DNA of 58,666 nucleotides, from positions 1 to 58,666 of the forward strand of contig NZ_DXUU01000014.1 in the NCBI RefSeq assembly GCF_019417665.1. Direction: 5' to 3'. Position 1 is the stretch's first letter; the number at the start of each line of letters is the position of its first letter. The notes under the pieces are model-generated. The model was not told the origin of the DNA. It worked only from the letters and a program-made list of their open reading frames with translations, and made no database searches. This document shows positions 41,973-50,522 of the stretch, piece after piece. A program made the translations under genes and the position numbers. The stretch is from Ruminococcus sp. (lineage in GTDB: Bacteria > Bacillota > Clostridia > Oscillospirales > Ruminococcaceae).

Positions 41973-44900
41973 CTTGTGGCACCTCCTGTTTTTCCTTTTC
42001 TGTCAGTTCCTTTCTTTGCATGACGTATTGTGCATAAGACTACTATTACCGCAATCAGTGTTGCAGCAATCGCCATACAAACGATCCAAAAATGATCGTT
42101 GGCCTGCCCAACCCCCAAGGTTATTTCGGAACCTTTCATGGTAAAGATGAGATAGGAACCATCCTTTTTGCAGGATAGCTTTTCACGCTTTCCATCCGTA
42201 ACCGCATACAGGGCAACATCCTGTTTGGATTCCGGCGGAAGAAAACGGATGGTATATTCCGCCTGTCCGTCTATGCCTTCGCCGGACAGCCGTAAAGACC
42301 ACTGTTCCAGCAGGCCACCTGCCTCCAACTGTTTTGCCGTGAGAGATGCCGTATCATCAAAGGTTCCTTCCGCAAGAGCAGTGGGATGGATATCGTCCCG
42401 TTTGGTATCACTGGCAATGGTTGTAATATACGGGGTATAGACAGCATGGATATCCTTGCTGAAGGTCATCCGGCCATAATCGCATTCTTCCCATGTGCCA
42501 TAGCTTCCTTCTTTTGCCGGAAGTTCCGGGGCCTGCCGGTCTGAAAGATCGGCACCGTAAGAAAACGGAACCGTCTCAATGACTTCTCCATCTGCGATAT
42601 AGGTCAGCGTAAACTTCGTAAATTCTTCCGGCAGACCCTCCAGTTTAATAAAAGATGGATAGTCCATTGGCTCTGCCACATCCTTGTAACTGATTCCATC
42701 GATCCCAGCCAGCGAATCGCTGACAAAATAGTTGCCGCTGACCGTTTGATTCGGTTCTCGTTCTCCAGCTATGGCGCCGACGAATGCGTCCGCATGAGGG
42801 ATTTCTACCAACGAACGGCAATTTTTCATGCAGTATCCAAAACCGGCGATGCCGCCTACGTACTGTTTGCCATCCAGTGTACATTTGGCATAGCTGTTTT
42901 GAATGGTTGAGGTGGATTTGCCCGCAATCCCTCCGACATAGCTGCCATCCGTGCTTTGTACCTTTCCGTAACCTTCACATTTGTGAATCAGCCCAAGCTC
43001 CATCAAACCCACAATGCTTCCGGCATGGTTTTTCTTCGCCGTAATCGTACCGCTGTTCAAGCAGTTCTGCAAAATTGCTTTCGTCTCGAACTGAAAATGA
43101 AGAGACTGGGTTCCCTCCCGGGAAATATCACTTTCCGGATCCAGATCATATTCTATCGCCATGGAGCCCGCAACACCCCCGACATTGATATCTCCGGATA
43201 CACTCCCTGCATTTTGGCAGGAGTCCACTTTTCCCATCACAATCGCATTGATGTTTTCCTCTGAGGTATCCTCAAAAACCGGCGGTTCTTCCTGCTGCCC
43301 GCTGGAAAAAGCAGCGATCACGGCGTCTGAAATCGCTGCGAATTGCTCATTCAGGCGGCGTAAATCCGCCATGAATACAGCGTCCGCATCTTTCGCACTG
43401 TTTCCAAGCGTCTGTATGTGTTCGGATAAAATCGAAAAGGAATCAAACAGCGCATCGCTGACCGCCCGGTAATCGCTGTCGAAGCCATTCAGATGAATCG
43501 GATCCTGTTGGGAAAGGTCTGTAAGAAGCGCTTTTATATCCTGTAAGAAGCTTCCGGTTTGCGTGAACGCCTCTTGAAATATACCGGATATTTCTTCCAA
43601 CTCATCTGCAATAACCTGAATTTGTTCCGATGCCATCTGTATATTGTTTAAGGCATCCCTCAGATGCACCAATGCCGCTTCCATCGAGGAGACCGCCGCA
43701 CGGCAATTGCTGATTCCTAATGAGATATCCGCAATTGCTTTTTTCACACCGTCCCAATCAATGGCCATGTCACTTGGTAATTTACTTATACCGTTCCGTA
43801 TTTTTTGGGAACCTTCCATCATACGTTGGACAGCATCCGCCATGTCAGACAGAAGCTGAACAATCGGTTCCCGCAGGGCATTGAGTTCTCCCCAGTCTTG
43901 AACCGATTGCAAAAGCTCTTTCAGCGTGCCGAGAGAAGCGTGCATAGTTTCCAATGCATTTGTCCAGTCACCGGCACCTTCTGCAATTAGTTGGATGGCA
44001 TTGGCAATTTCTTCTTGATTGTCTTCGGAAACGATAGCATCTTTGAGATCGGAAAAACCTTCACTGATTTTGTTGAGTCCTTGCTTTGCGTTGACGTTTG
44101 CCGCAGCCAAATCATCGAAAGCCAGTTGTATATCTTCTATCACATCACTGCTGAAACCGGCCAGCGTGGCGATATCTTTGAAAAGTTCCTTGCATTGCTC
44201 CAAACCGGAGGCTATTATATCGGAAATGGAAGACAGCTCGTCAGTCAGCGGCGCGATTTGAGATAGTGTGTCAAAAATCAATTCTGCCGCATTATCGATT
44301 TCCTCTATATTTCCGTTTGCCCAGTCTATCGTTTTATCTGCCAAATGGTGGAGGTGTTCCTTTGCCTCTGTAATAGTGTCGGCAATAGTTTTTAAGTTTG
44401 TTTCCATTGTACTACTGCTGCCGGCTGCATGATCCAGCATAGTATCGATCAAAGTCTGCAGTTCCTTCAGTTCTGCTTCCAACTGAGAAATCGCATCCGG
44501 AGAAAACTGCAGGATAATGTCCGGCACCATCTGCCCGATAATACCGCCGACATCCTTACGGCCGTAGATCGGCCCGCTGTTCTCACAGCGTTCCAGGCGG
44601 CCGGAGGAACGGCCGGCAATCCCCCCCACGTTATAGCCCACATGAGGATAGCCGATCTCGCCATTATTGGTGCAGCCTTGGACAATACCGGTAGAATACC
44701 CGGCAATTCCGCCGGTATCGGTGGCGGTATTTACACGTTCTGTAGCACTCAGATCTGTTGAATCGTCAAATAGTGTATTGCGGTCGTTGTTGTATTCCCG
44801 GTCAACCGTATTAACAGCACTGTCGTTGACGCATTGTGTGATCGTTCCCAAATTCTGTCCGGCGATTCCACCGGTGTAATGCTCCGCCTGAACGGTGCCG

Positions 44901-45451
44901 GAAGCTTTACATCCATAGATTTCGCCGCCAGCTTCGTTAATACCGACAATACCTCCCACATTGCTTTTCCCGGTTACAGAACCTTCAAAGGTACATTTCA
45001 TCAGTTTTCCGCTGTTGTTACCAACGATTCCGCCCACATAGGATTGCCCTCCGCTTGGCGCGACCGTCCCTTTGACATGAAGTTCCTTAATAATTCCACC
45101 CTTTTGCAGATAACGGAACAGTCCCTGATGAGAACCGCTTTGCTCAAAGGAAATTTTAATGGTATAGCCGTTTCCGTCAAATACTCCGCCAAAAGTCGGA
45201 ACAGGCGCAATGTCTTTACCAGTCAAGTCCAAATCCCCGGATAAAACGACCGTTTTGCCCTGTGACCACGCATCATAAGAAGCCTGTTTGGAAAATTTTT
45301 CAAACGCTTCCGGTGAATCAATGATGACAGTATTTTGTTCTTCGGCAGCCAGAACGGCGGTTGGAGCCAGCCCTGTGATCACGAAAGTTATGACAAGAAG
45401 CACGGCAAGGCATTGCCGTATCCGGTTATTTCTGATTTTCATTCTCATCAT
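41969..45451 (-). CDS. GLUG-repeat cell-surface protein with coiled-coil core and C-terminal anchor
   Basis: 1160 aa from ATG 45451, overlapping the exporter 3' end by 26 nt. A signal peptide (AVLLVITFVITGLAPTAVLA) is followed by a beta-helix of GLUG repeats (YVGGIVGNNSGKLMKC, NVGGIVGINEAGGEIYGC, YTGGIAGQNLGTITQC, about residues 130-320). A long coiled-coil of about 430 residues follows (SQLEAELKELQTLIDTMLDH onward). A second GLUG block (NVGGVAGSMA, YVGGIAGKSTSTIQNS) and a linker come next, then a membrane helix (WIVCMAIAATLIAVIVVL) with a basic end. Overlap with the MMPL gene suggests a joint complex, perhaps a periplasm-spanning partner of the exporter. Confidence 0.8.
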   Translation of the reverse strand: MMRMKIRNNRIRQCLAVLLVITFVITGLAPTAVLAAEEQNTVIIDSPEAFEKFSKQASYDAWSQGKTVVLSGDLDLTGKDIAPVPTFGGVFDGNGYTIKISFEQSGSHQGLFRYLQKGGIIKELHVKGTVAPSGGQSYVGGIVGNNSGKLMKCTFEGSVTGKSNVGGIVGINEAGGEIYGCKASGTVQAEHYTGGIAGQNLGTITQCVNDSAVNTVDREYNNDRNTLFDDSTDLSATERVNTATDTGGIAGYSTGIVQGCTNNGEIGYPHVGYNVGGIAGRSSGRLERCENSGPIYGRKDVGGIIGQMVPDIILQFSPDAISQLEAELKELQTLIDTMLDHAAGSSSTMETNLKTIADTITEAKEHLHHLADKTIDWANGNIEEIDNAAELIFDTLSQIAPLTDELSSISDIIASGLEQCKELFKDIATLAGFSSDVIEDIQLAFDDLAAANVNAKQGLNKISEGFSDLKDAIVSEDNQEEIANAIQLIAEGAGDWTNALETMHASLGTLKELLQSVQDWGELNALREPIVQLLSDMADAVQRMMEGSQKIRNGISKLPSDMAIDWDGVKKAIADISLGISNCRAAVSSMEAALVHLRDALNNIQMASEQIQVIADELEEISGIFQEAFTQTGSFLQDIKALLTDLSQQDPIHLNGFDSDYRAVSDALFDSFSILSEHIQTLGNSAKDADAVFMADLRRLNEQFAAISDAVIAAFSSGQQEEPPVFEDTSEENINAIVMGKVDSCQNAGSVSGDINVGGVAGSMAIEYDLDPESDISREGTQSLHFQFETKAILQNCLNSGTITAKKNHAGSIVGLMELGLIHKCEGYGKVQSTDGSYVGGIAGKSTSTIQNSYAKCTLDGKQYVGGIAGFGYCMKNCRSLVEIPHADAFVGAIAGEREPNQTVSGNYFVSDSLAGIDGISYKDVAEPMDYPSFIKLEGLPEEFTKFTLTYIADGEVIETVPFSYGADLSDRQAPELPAKEGSYGTWEECDYGRMTFSKDIHAVYTPYITTIASDTKRDDIHPTALAEGTFDDTASLTAKQLEAGGLLEQWSLRLSGEGIDGQAEYTIRFLPPESKQDVALYAVTDGKREKLSCKKDGSYLIFTMKGSEITLGVGQANDHFWIVCMAIAATLIAVIVVLCTIRHAKKGTDRKGKTGGATS

Positions 45452-47903
45452 CACTCTCAGCCTCGCTTTCCGATTCATTTTTATCTTTCATGGTATCTAC
45501 CGACACTGCAGCCGTTACATCGCCGTACAAAACGCCGTGAACCTCTGCGGAAATCTTACCGGAGATATATCCGTTGACCCGTCCGTCGAGATACACCTTG
45601 CCGCTGGCGCTACGAACCCACGAAGGATGTTTGACAGCAAAGGACGTCTTTTCAATAATTTTGTCACCCAGCAGCAATATTTCCGGAAGGACACCAAGAA
45701 CCAAAATCACGGAAATAATAGTACCCCGTCCGAGACACTGCCCCACACCGCAGATGGCAGGCTCTGATGTCAGACGGCTGATAATGATACCGGCGGACGC
45801 CAGAATGGTTCCGGAAGTCAGGATGGTTGGGAACGCCTGATTCAAAGTCTGGATCATGGCCTCTCTGGGCGGCATGAGACGCTTTAGCTCCTGATAACGA
45901 CTCGAAATGACAATGGCATAATCGATATTCGCGCCCATCTGTATGGAACTGACTATTAAATACCCCAGGAAGAAAAGAGGGGAAGACAACAGATATGGGA
46001 AGGCAAAATTCATCCAGATGCTTCCTTGAATAACAAGAATCAGCAGAAGCGGAAGGCCTACGGATTTAAAGGTGAATAACAAAACAATGATGACAAAGAC
46101 AATCGATAAAACGCCGATCACGACATTGTCCCGTTCAAAGGAGGTCGATAATTCATAGTCACTCGTGGAATTGCCCACAATGCAGAAGCTGTTTGGTTCA
46201 TAATATTTTTGAATGACTTCGTGAAGGGTATCTAAAAAGGCAAAGGTTTCCTCGCCCTCTTCCGGCAGATTAAGATTCAGCAGCAGACGGCTGTAATGTT
46301 CTCCCTGAAGTTGCTTTCGAGCATCCATTAACTGCTGATACAGATCATCGAGGCTTTGCCGGACCTCCGTGTCCAATTGAACATAGCCGTCTTCTACCCG
46401 ATTATAGAGAAACTGGAACATATCAATCAGCGGCACACCATAATTGTCCATGTTGGTGATAATCTGACCGTAGTTTTCCTGCTCCGCGGCATAGGCCGTA
46501 TACAGAATCCGGCCTACTTCAATATCCAGATCGGTCAATTCCGAAAATTGACGGGGCGTCAGTTTGTCGGTCAGGACATAGCCATCCACCGCTTCCACAT
46601 TGGCAAGCCCCAGCGCATAATCTACTTGTTCATAGCTTTCCAGCTCGTCAAGCAGCCTGCCTTCTTTTTCGTAATCACCGGACGGAATCAGAACAGCGGT
46701 GACATTGGAGCTGCCGAATGTATCGGTGATTTTCTCCTCCGCTATCTGGGAGTCGTTCTTCTTTGCCGTATCGAGCTGCGAATAACCAAAGACATAGGGA
46801 CACTTGCTGGACAGGAAAAACGCACCCACCAGCAGACAGGCAAAAACCGGTGGCACGACATATTTCAGCTTCGTTACAGCTTTTCCCCAGCCGGTGATTT
46901 TGGGGACAAAATTGCGGTGCTGCGTCTTATCCATCCATTTGCTGAACAGCATCAGCAGACCCGGCATCAGGGTAAAGACAGAAAGCAGGCTGAACAAGAT
47001 GGCTTTCATCAGCACCATGCCCATGTCGAAGCCGATTTTGAATTGCATAAACATCAGCGCCATCAGGCCGGAAATGGTGGTCAGAGAGCTTGCCGATATT
47101 TCTGGAATCGCCTTGCTGAGTGCCTGGATACAGGCTTCCCGGGGGGCGTGTTTCTGCCGTTCTTCGCTGAAACGGTGGCATAGAATAATGGCGTAATCAA
47201 TTGCCAGGGCAAGCTGCAGCACCACTGTTACGGAGTTGGAAATAAAAGAAATTTCTCCGAACACAAAGTTGGTGCCCATATTCAGAATGGCGGCGGCGAT
47301 AAAGGTGAGCAGCAGCACAGGAATTTCCGCATAGGTGCGGGAGGTGAAAAGCAGCACGGCCAGAATGATGATCGCGGCCACGCCTAAAATCATTTGCATT
47401 TCCTGATCGAGGGAAGAGGAGACATCATTGCCAACCGTGCCGGTCACATACAGATCATAAGGAGCGAGCTTTTCCTTCAGCTCGTTAAAGGCACGGATAC
47501 TGATATCATCGTTGGCTTCGCCCTGGAAAGTGACACTGTATAAAGCGGAAGAATCCTTATAATGCTCTTCCGACCGGTCAAAGGCAACGGAAGATACCCC
47601 ATCTACCTTTTCCATTTCCGGAACCAGCTTTTCCGCCTGCTCATATGTAATATTGGAGATCATAAAATTGGCGGTGCCCAGTGTGGTGAACTTATCCTCC
47701 ATGATGGTCAGCCCCTGCCTAGTTTCGGTATTTTCCGGCAGATAGGATGTCAGATCGTTATTGACCGAAACCCAACTCCTGGAAAAAATGCTGAATATAA
47801 TCCCCACAATGTAGATGAGAAAAAACAGGTTCCGTTTATCTACAATGAAAGTTGCCAGTCTCTCAAAGAAGCTGGCCTTCGGCTTTTTATCACCGTCTCT
47901 CAT
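45426..47903 (-). CDS. MMPL/RND-superfamily exporter
   Basis: 825 aa from ATG 47903 (AGAGGAA upstream). Two MMPL halves, each with a first helix (LFFLIYIVGIIFSIFSRSWV), a large extracytoplasmic loop and a five-helix sterol-sensing-like bundle: ALAIDYAIILCHRFSEERQK in half one and QMGANIDYAIVISSRYQELK in half two hold the proton-relay Asp-Tyr. The 70-residue acidic C-terminus (ESESEAESDDENENQ) is unusual. MMPL proteins move lipids, siderophores or hydrophobic toxins outward using the proton motive force. The GLUG-repeat protein overlaps it. Confidence 0.88.
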   Translation of the reverse strand: MRDGDKKPKASFFERLATFIVDKRNLFFLIYIVGIIFSIFSRSWVSVNNDLTSYLPENTETRQGLTIMEDKFTTLGTANFMISNITYEQAEKLVPEMEKVDGVSSVAFDRSEEHYKDSSALYSVTFQGEANDDISIRAFNELKEKLAPYDLYVTGTVGNDVSSSLDQEMQMILGVAAIIILAVLLFTSRTYAEIPVLLLTFIAAAILNMGTNFVFGEISFISNSVTVVLQLALAIDYAIILCHRFSEERQKHAPREACIQALSKAIPEISASSLTTISGLMALMFMQFKIGFDMGMVLMKAILFSLLSVFTLMPGLLMLFSKWMDKTQHRNFVPKITGWGKAVTKLKYVVPPVFACLLVGAFFLSSKCPYVFGYSQLDTAKKNDSQIAEEKITDTFGSSNVTAVLIPSGDYEKEGRLLDELESYEQVDYALGLANVEAVDGYVLTDKLTPRQFSELTDLDIEVGRILYTAYAAEQENYGQIITNMDNYGVPLIDMFQFLYNRVEDGYVQLDTEVRQSLDDLYQQLMDARKQLQGEHYSRLLLNLNLPEEGEETFAFLDTLHEVIQKYYEPNSFCIVGNSTSDYELSTSFERDNVVIGVLSIVFVIIVLLFTFKSVGLPLLLILVIQGSIWMNFAFPYLLSSPLFFLGYLIVSSIQMGANIDYAIVISSRYQELKRLMPPREAMIQTLNQAFPTILTSGTILASAGIIISRLTSEPAICGVGQCLGRGTIISVILVLGVLPEILLLGDKIIEKTSFAVKHPSWVRSASGKVYLDGRVNGYISGKISAEVHGVLYGDVTAAVSVDTMKDKNESESEAESDDENENQK

Positions 47904-48009
47904 GGAATTCCTCTTTTCATATATGATAAATTCTCTATGCCATCCTGGCGTACCCATTATCCGTTGTGTTCGAACTTAATTCATTTAAATGGATAGACCA
48001 AAGGAAACA

Positions 48010-48045
48010 GCCGACAGTTCAGATGAAAAATTCTGAGCTGCCGGC
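48010..48045. terminator. Hairpin between atpC and the exporter gene
   Basis: GCCGACAGTTCAGA (48010-48023) pairs with TCTGAGCTGCCGGC (48032-48045), one mismatch. The following bases on the minus strand are only moderately T-rich (GTTTCCTTT), so partial read-through is likely. Confidence 0.55.
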
Positions 48046-48051
48046 TTTCTT

Positions 48052-48309
48052 TTACCAGTGGAAATCGTCCGAAAGCAGGGTGGTTGTTCCACCGGCCACG
48101 CTCAGCAGACCGCCCCCCGTATACCCTGTTTTTTGGCTGCCGTCTGCCAGTTCGATGCGGCATTCACACGATTTTATCGCCGTAATAAAGGGAATATGCC
48201 CTGCCAGAACGGCCAGGTCGCCGTCTACTCCGCGAACCGACAATTTGACCGCTTCGTCATCAAACAGATGGCCGTCCGGGGAAGAAATTATCAGATGAAA
48301 GGTGTTCAT
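48052..48309 (-). CDS. atpC: ATP synthase epsilon subunit, lacking the C-terminal helical domain
   Basis: 85 aa with ATGA overlap to atpD. Only the N-terminal ten-stranded beta-sandwich is present (MNTFHLIISSPDGHLFDDEA, VKLSVRGVDGDLAVLAGHIP, TGGGLLSVAGGTTTLLSDD). Usual bacterial epsilon subunits are about 130-140 aa and carry a helical hairpin that inhibits ATP hydrolysis. The stop TAA is followed by non-coding DNA, not by a shifted helical domain. The enzyme may therefore be free to hydrolyse ATP and pump ions. Confidence 0.85.
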   Translation of the reverse strand: MNTFHLIISSPDGHLFDDEAVKLSVRGVDGDLAVLAGHIPFITAIKSCECRIELADGSQKTGYTGGGLLSVAGGTTTLLSDDFHW

Positions 48310-49706
48310 CGGGACACCTTCTTCGCCTTTTCCACAGCTTCATCAATGGTTCCCACAAACAGGAATGCCGACTCGGGCAGATCGTCATGCTGCCCCTCGA
48401 TAATCTCCTTAAAGCCGCGAATGGTTTCCCCAAGAGGCACATAGGTGCCGGGGATGCCGGTAAATTTTTCAGAAACATCAAAAGGCTGTGAAAGGAAGCG
48501 CTGGATCTTTCGTGCACGGGATACGAGCAATTTGTCTTCATCGGACAGCTCATCCATTCCCATGATGGCGATAATATCCATCAGTTCCTTGTATCGCTGC
48601 AAAATTCGCTGCGTCTCACGGGCAACCCGATAATGTTCTTCACCGAGAATATCAGGGGAGAGAATCCGGCTGGTAGATTCCAGCGGATCAACGGCCGGAT
48701 AGATCCCCTGGGATGAAATGCTCCGGGACAAAACGGTGGTAGCATCCAGATGAGCAAAGGTGGTGGCAGGAGCCGGGTCTGTCAGGTCGTCCGCCGGAAC
48801 ATATACCGCCTGCACCGAAGTAATGGAGCCCTTTTTGGTGGAGGTGATCCGTTCCTGCAAGGCGCCCATTTCATTGGCCAGCGTCGGCTGATAGCCGACA
48901 GCGGAGGGCATACGTCCCAAAAGAGCCGAGACCTCGCTGCCCGCCTGGGTAAAGCGGAAGATGTTATCAATAAACAGCAGGACATCCTGTCCTTCATGAT
49001 CTCGGAAATATTCCGCCATGGTCAGTCCGGACAGCGCCACCCGCATTCTGGCTCCGGGCGGCTCATTCATCTGTCCATAGACCAGAGCCGTATTGGAAAT
49101 AACGCCGGACTGTTTCATCTCATTGTAAAGATCGTTGCCCTCACGGGTGCGTTCGCCAACGCCTGTAAACACCGAAAGGCCACCATGCTGTTTGGCGATA
49201 TTGTTAATCAGCTCCATAATCAGTACCGTCTTGCCCACACCGGCGCCGCCAAAAAGACCGATTTTGCCTCCTTTGGAGTAGGGGCAGATCAGATCGATAA
49301 CCTTGATACCGGTTTCCAGGATCTCGGTGGAGGTGGACAAGTCTTCATATTCGGGGGCCGGACGGTGGATATCCCACCGTTCTTCGGTTTGCGGCTCTTC
49401 GCCGTTATCCACCACATTGCCAAGAACATTGAAGATCCGGCCAAGGGTTTCCTTTCCGACCGGAACGCTGATGGCTTTTCCTGTGTCAAGAACCTCCGTG
49501 TCCCTTTTTAGCCCGTCAGTGGACGCCATGGCGATGCATCTGGCCGTGTTATCGCCGATATGCTGCGCCACCTCAACGGTTAGTTCTTTATTTCCTATGG
49601 GAATGGTAAGTGCGTTATAGATTGCCGGCAGTTCGCCGTCTTCAAAACGGACGTCCACCACCGGCCCCATAACCCGGCTCACTTTTCCCTTATGCGTTTT
49701 TTCCAA
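48306..49706 (-). CDS. atpD: ATP synthase beta subunit
   Basis: 466 aa, the catalytic subunit of F1. Walker A GLFGGAGVGKTVLIMELINN, the catalytic Glu-Arg region GVGERTREGNDLYNEM, DELSEED-like DELSDEDKLLVSRARK replacing the usual DELSEEDKL, and KIQRFLSQPFDVSEKFTGIP. N-terminal barrel GKVSRVMGPVVDVRFEDGEL. Works with alpha to make or split ATP. Fourteen bases separate it from atpG. Confidence 0.97.
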   Translation of the reverse strand: MEKTHKGKVSRVMGPVVDVRFEDGELPAIYNALTIPIGNKELTVEVAQHIGDNTARCIAMASTDGLKRDTEVLDTGKAISVPVGKETLGRIFNVLGNVVDNGEEPQTEERWDIHRPAPEYEDLSTSTEILETGIKVIDLICPYSKGGKIGLFGGAGVGKTVLIMELINNIAKQHGGLSVFTGVGERTREGNDLYNEMKQSGVISNTALVYGQMNEPPGARMRVALSGLTMAEYFRDHEGQDVLLFIDNIFRFTQAGSEVSALLGRMPSAVGYQPTLANEMGALQERITSTKKGSITSVQAVYVPADDLTDPAPATTFAHLDATTVLSRSISSQGIYPAVDPLESTSRILSPDILGEEHYRVARETQRILQRYKELMDIIAIMGMDELSDEDKLLVSRARKIQRFLSQPFDVSEKFTGIPGTYVPLGETIRGFKEIIEGQHDDLPESAFLFVGTIDEAVEKAKKVSR

Positions 49707-49720
49707 GAATGTTCACTCCT

Positions 49721-50518
49721 TTATTGCCCGCTGCTGGCCACAATTTCAGTAATTTCCTGCGTGATCGCCCCTTGCCTCGCCCGATTGTAGGACAACTGCA
49801 GATCGTCAATCATCTGCTGTGCATTTTTACTGGCAGAATCCATAGCCATTTTTCTGGCGGCCACTTCGCTGGCAAAACTCTCGCGGACGGCTACCATAAT
49901 CATCCCGGACAGATACTCCAAAACAGCCGTATTGAAAATCGTGATTTCATCCGGTTCAAAGACAGCGCCGACCGCTTTATCCTTTTTCGGTTTCAGTGGC
50001 AATATCCAGTGAATGCCAGCTTCCTGCGTCATCATGGAAACATACCGGGTACAAATAATACCGAGCCGGTCAAATTTTTCGGCGGCAAAATCCTCGCACA
50101 GCTCTTCTGCCATTTTGTGTGCATCGGCGGCGGAAAAAAACTCAGATGACAAAGTCTCCTTATGGAACCGGTCACACGCCCGTTTCCCGATAGGGAGGAC
50201 CTCTGCCTCCGGATACTCCTTTAACAGACGAAAGACATTGGCGTTATAGCCTCCCGCCAGTCCACGGTCGCCCGCAATCACAATCAGGCGGGTGCGTCCC
50301 CCGCCTTCCCGCATAAATGGGCTTTTCCGGCATTCCGGACAGGCGGTCAACATATCGATGATAGTTTCCAAAGCCTTTGCATATTGCCGCCCTTTCTGCA
50401 TACTGCTGCTGGCCCGACGGATTTTGGAAGAAGCCACCAGCCCCATGGCTTTGGTCAGATGCAGGGTGGAATCCACGCTTTTGATGCGGGTGCGCAGGGC
50501 TTTTGTATCGGCTCCCAT
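49721..50518 (-). CDS. atpG: ATP synthase gamma subunit
   Basis: 265 aa, a little shorter than the usual 280-290. The N-terminal coil ALRTRIKSVDSTLHLTKAMG then LVASSKIRRA and the C-terminal coil MAMDSASKNAQQMIDDLQLS then YNRARQGAITQEITEIVAS form the rotor shaft. The Rossmann-like middle has VIAGDRGLAGGYNANVFRLL. ATG 50518 lies 4 nt after the atpA stop. It links F1 rotation to the c-ring. Confidence 0.95.
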   Translation of the reverse strand: MGADTKALRTRIKSVDSTLHLTKAMGLVASSKIRRASSSMQKGRQYAKALETIIDMLTACPECRKSPFMREGGGRTRLIVIAGDRGLAGGYNANVFRLLKEYPEAEVLPIGKRACDRFHKETLSSEFFSAADAHKMAEELCEDFAAEKFDRLGIICTRYVSMMTQEAGIHWILPLKPKKDKAVGAVFEPDEITIFNTAVLEYLSGMIMVAVRESFASEVAARKMAMDSASKNAQQMIDDLQLSYNRARQGAITQEITEIVASSGQ

Positions 50519-50522
50519 ATTC

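Noticed and set aside
46356..47183. 275-codon plus-strand frame in the exporter gene
   Set aside because: It mirrors conserved MMPL membrane helices on the coding strand; composition is His/Gln-rich as expected of antisense frames.
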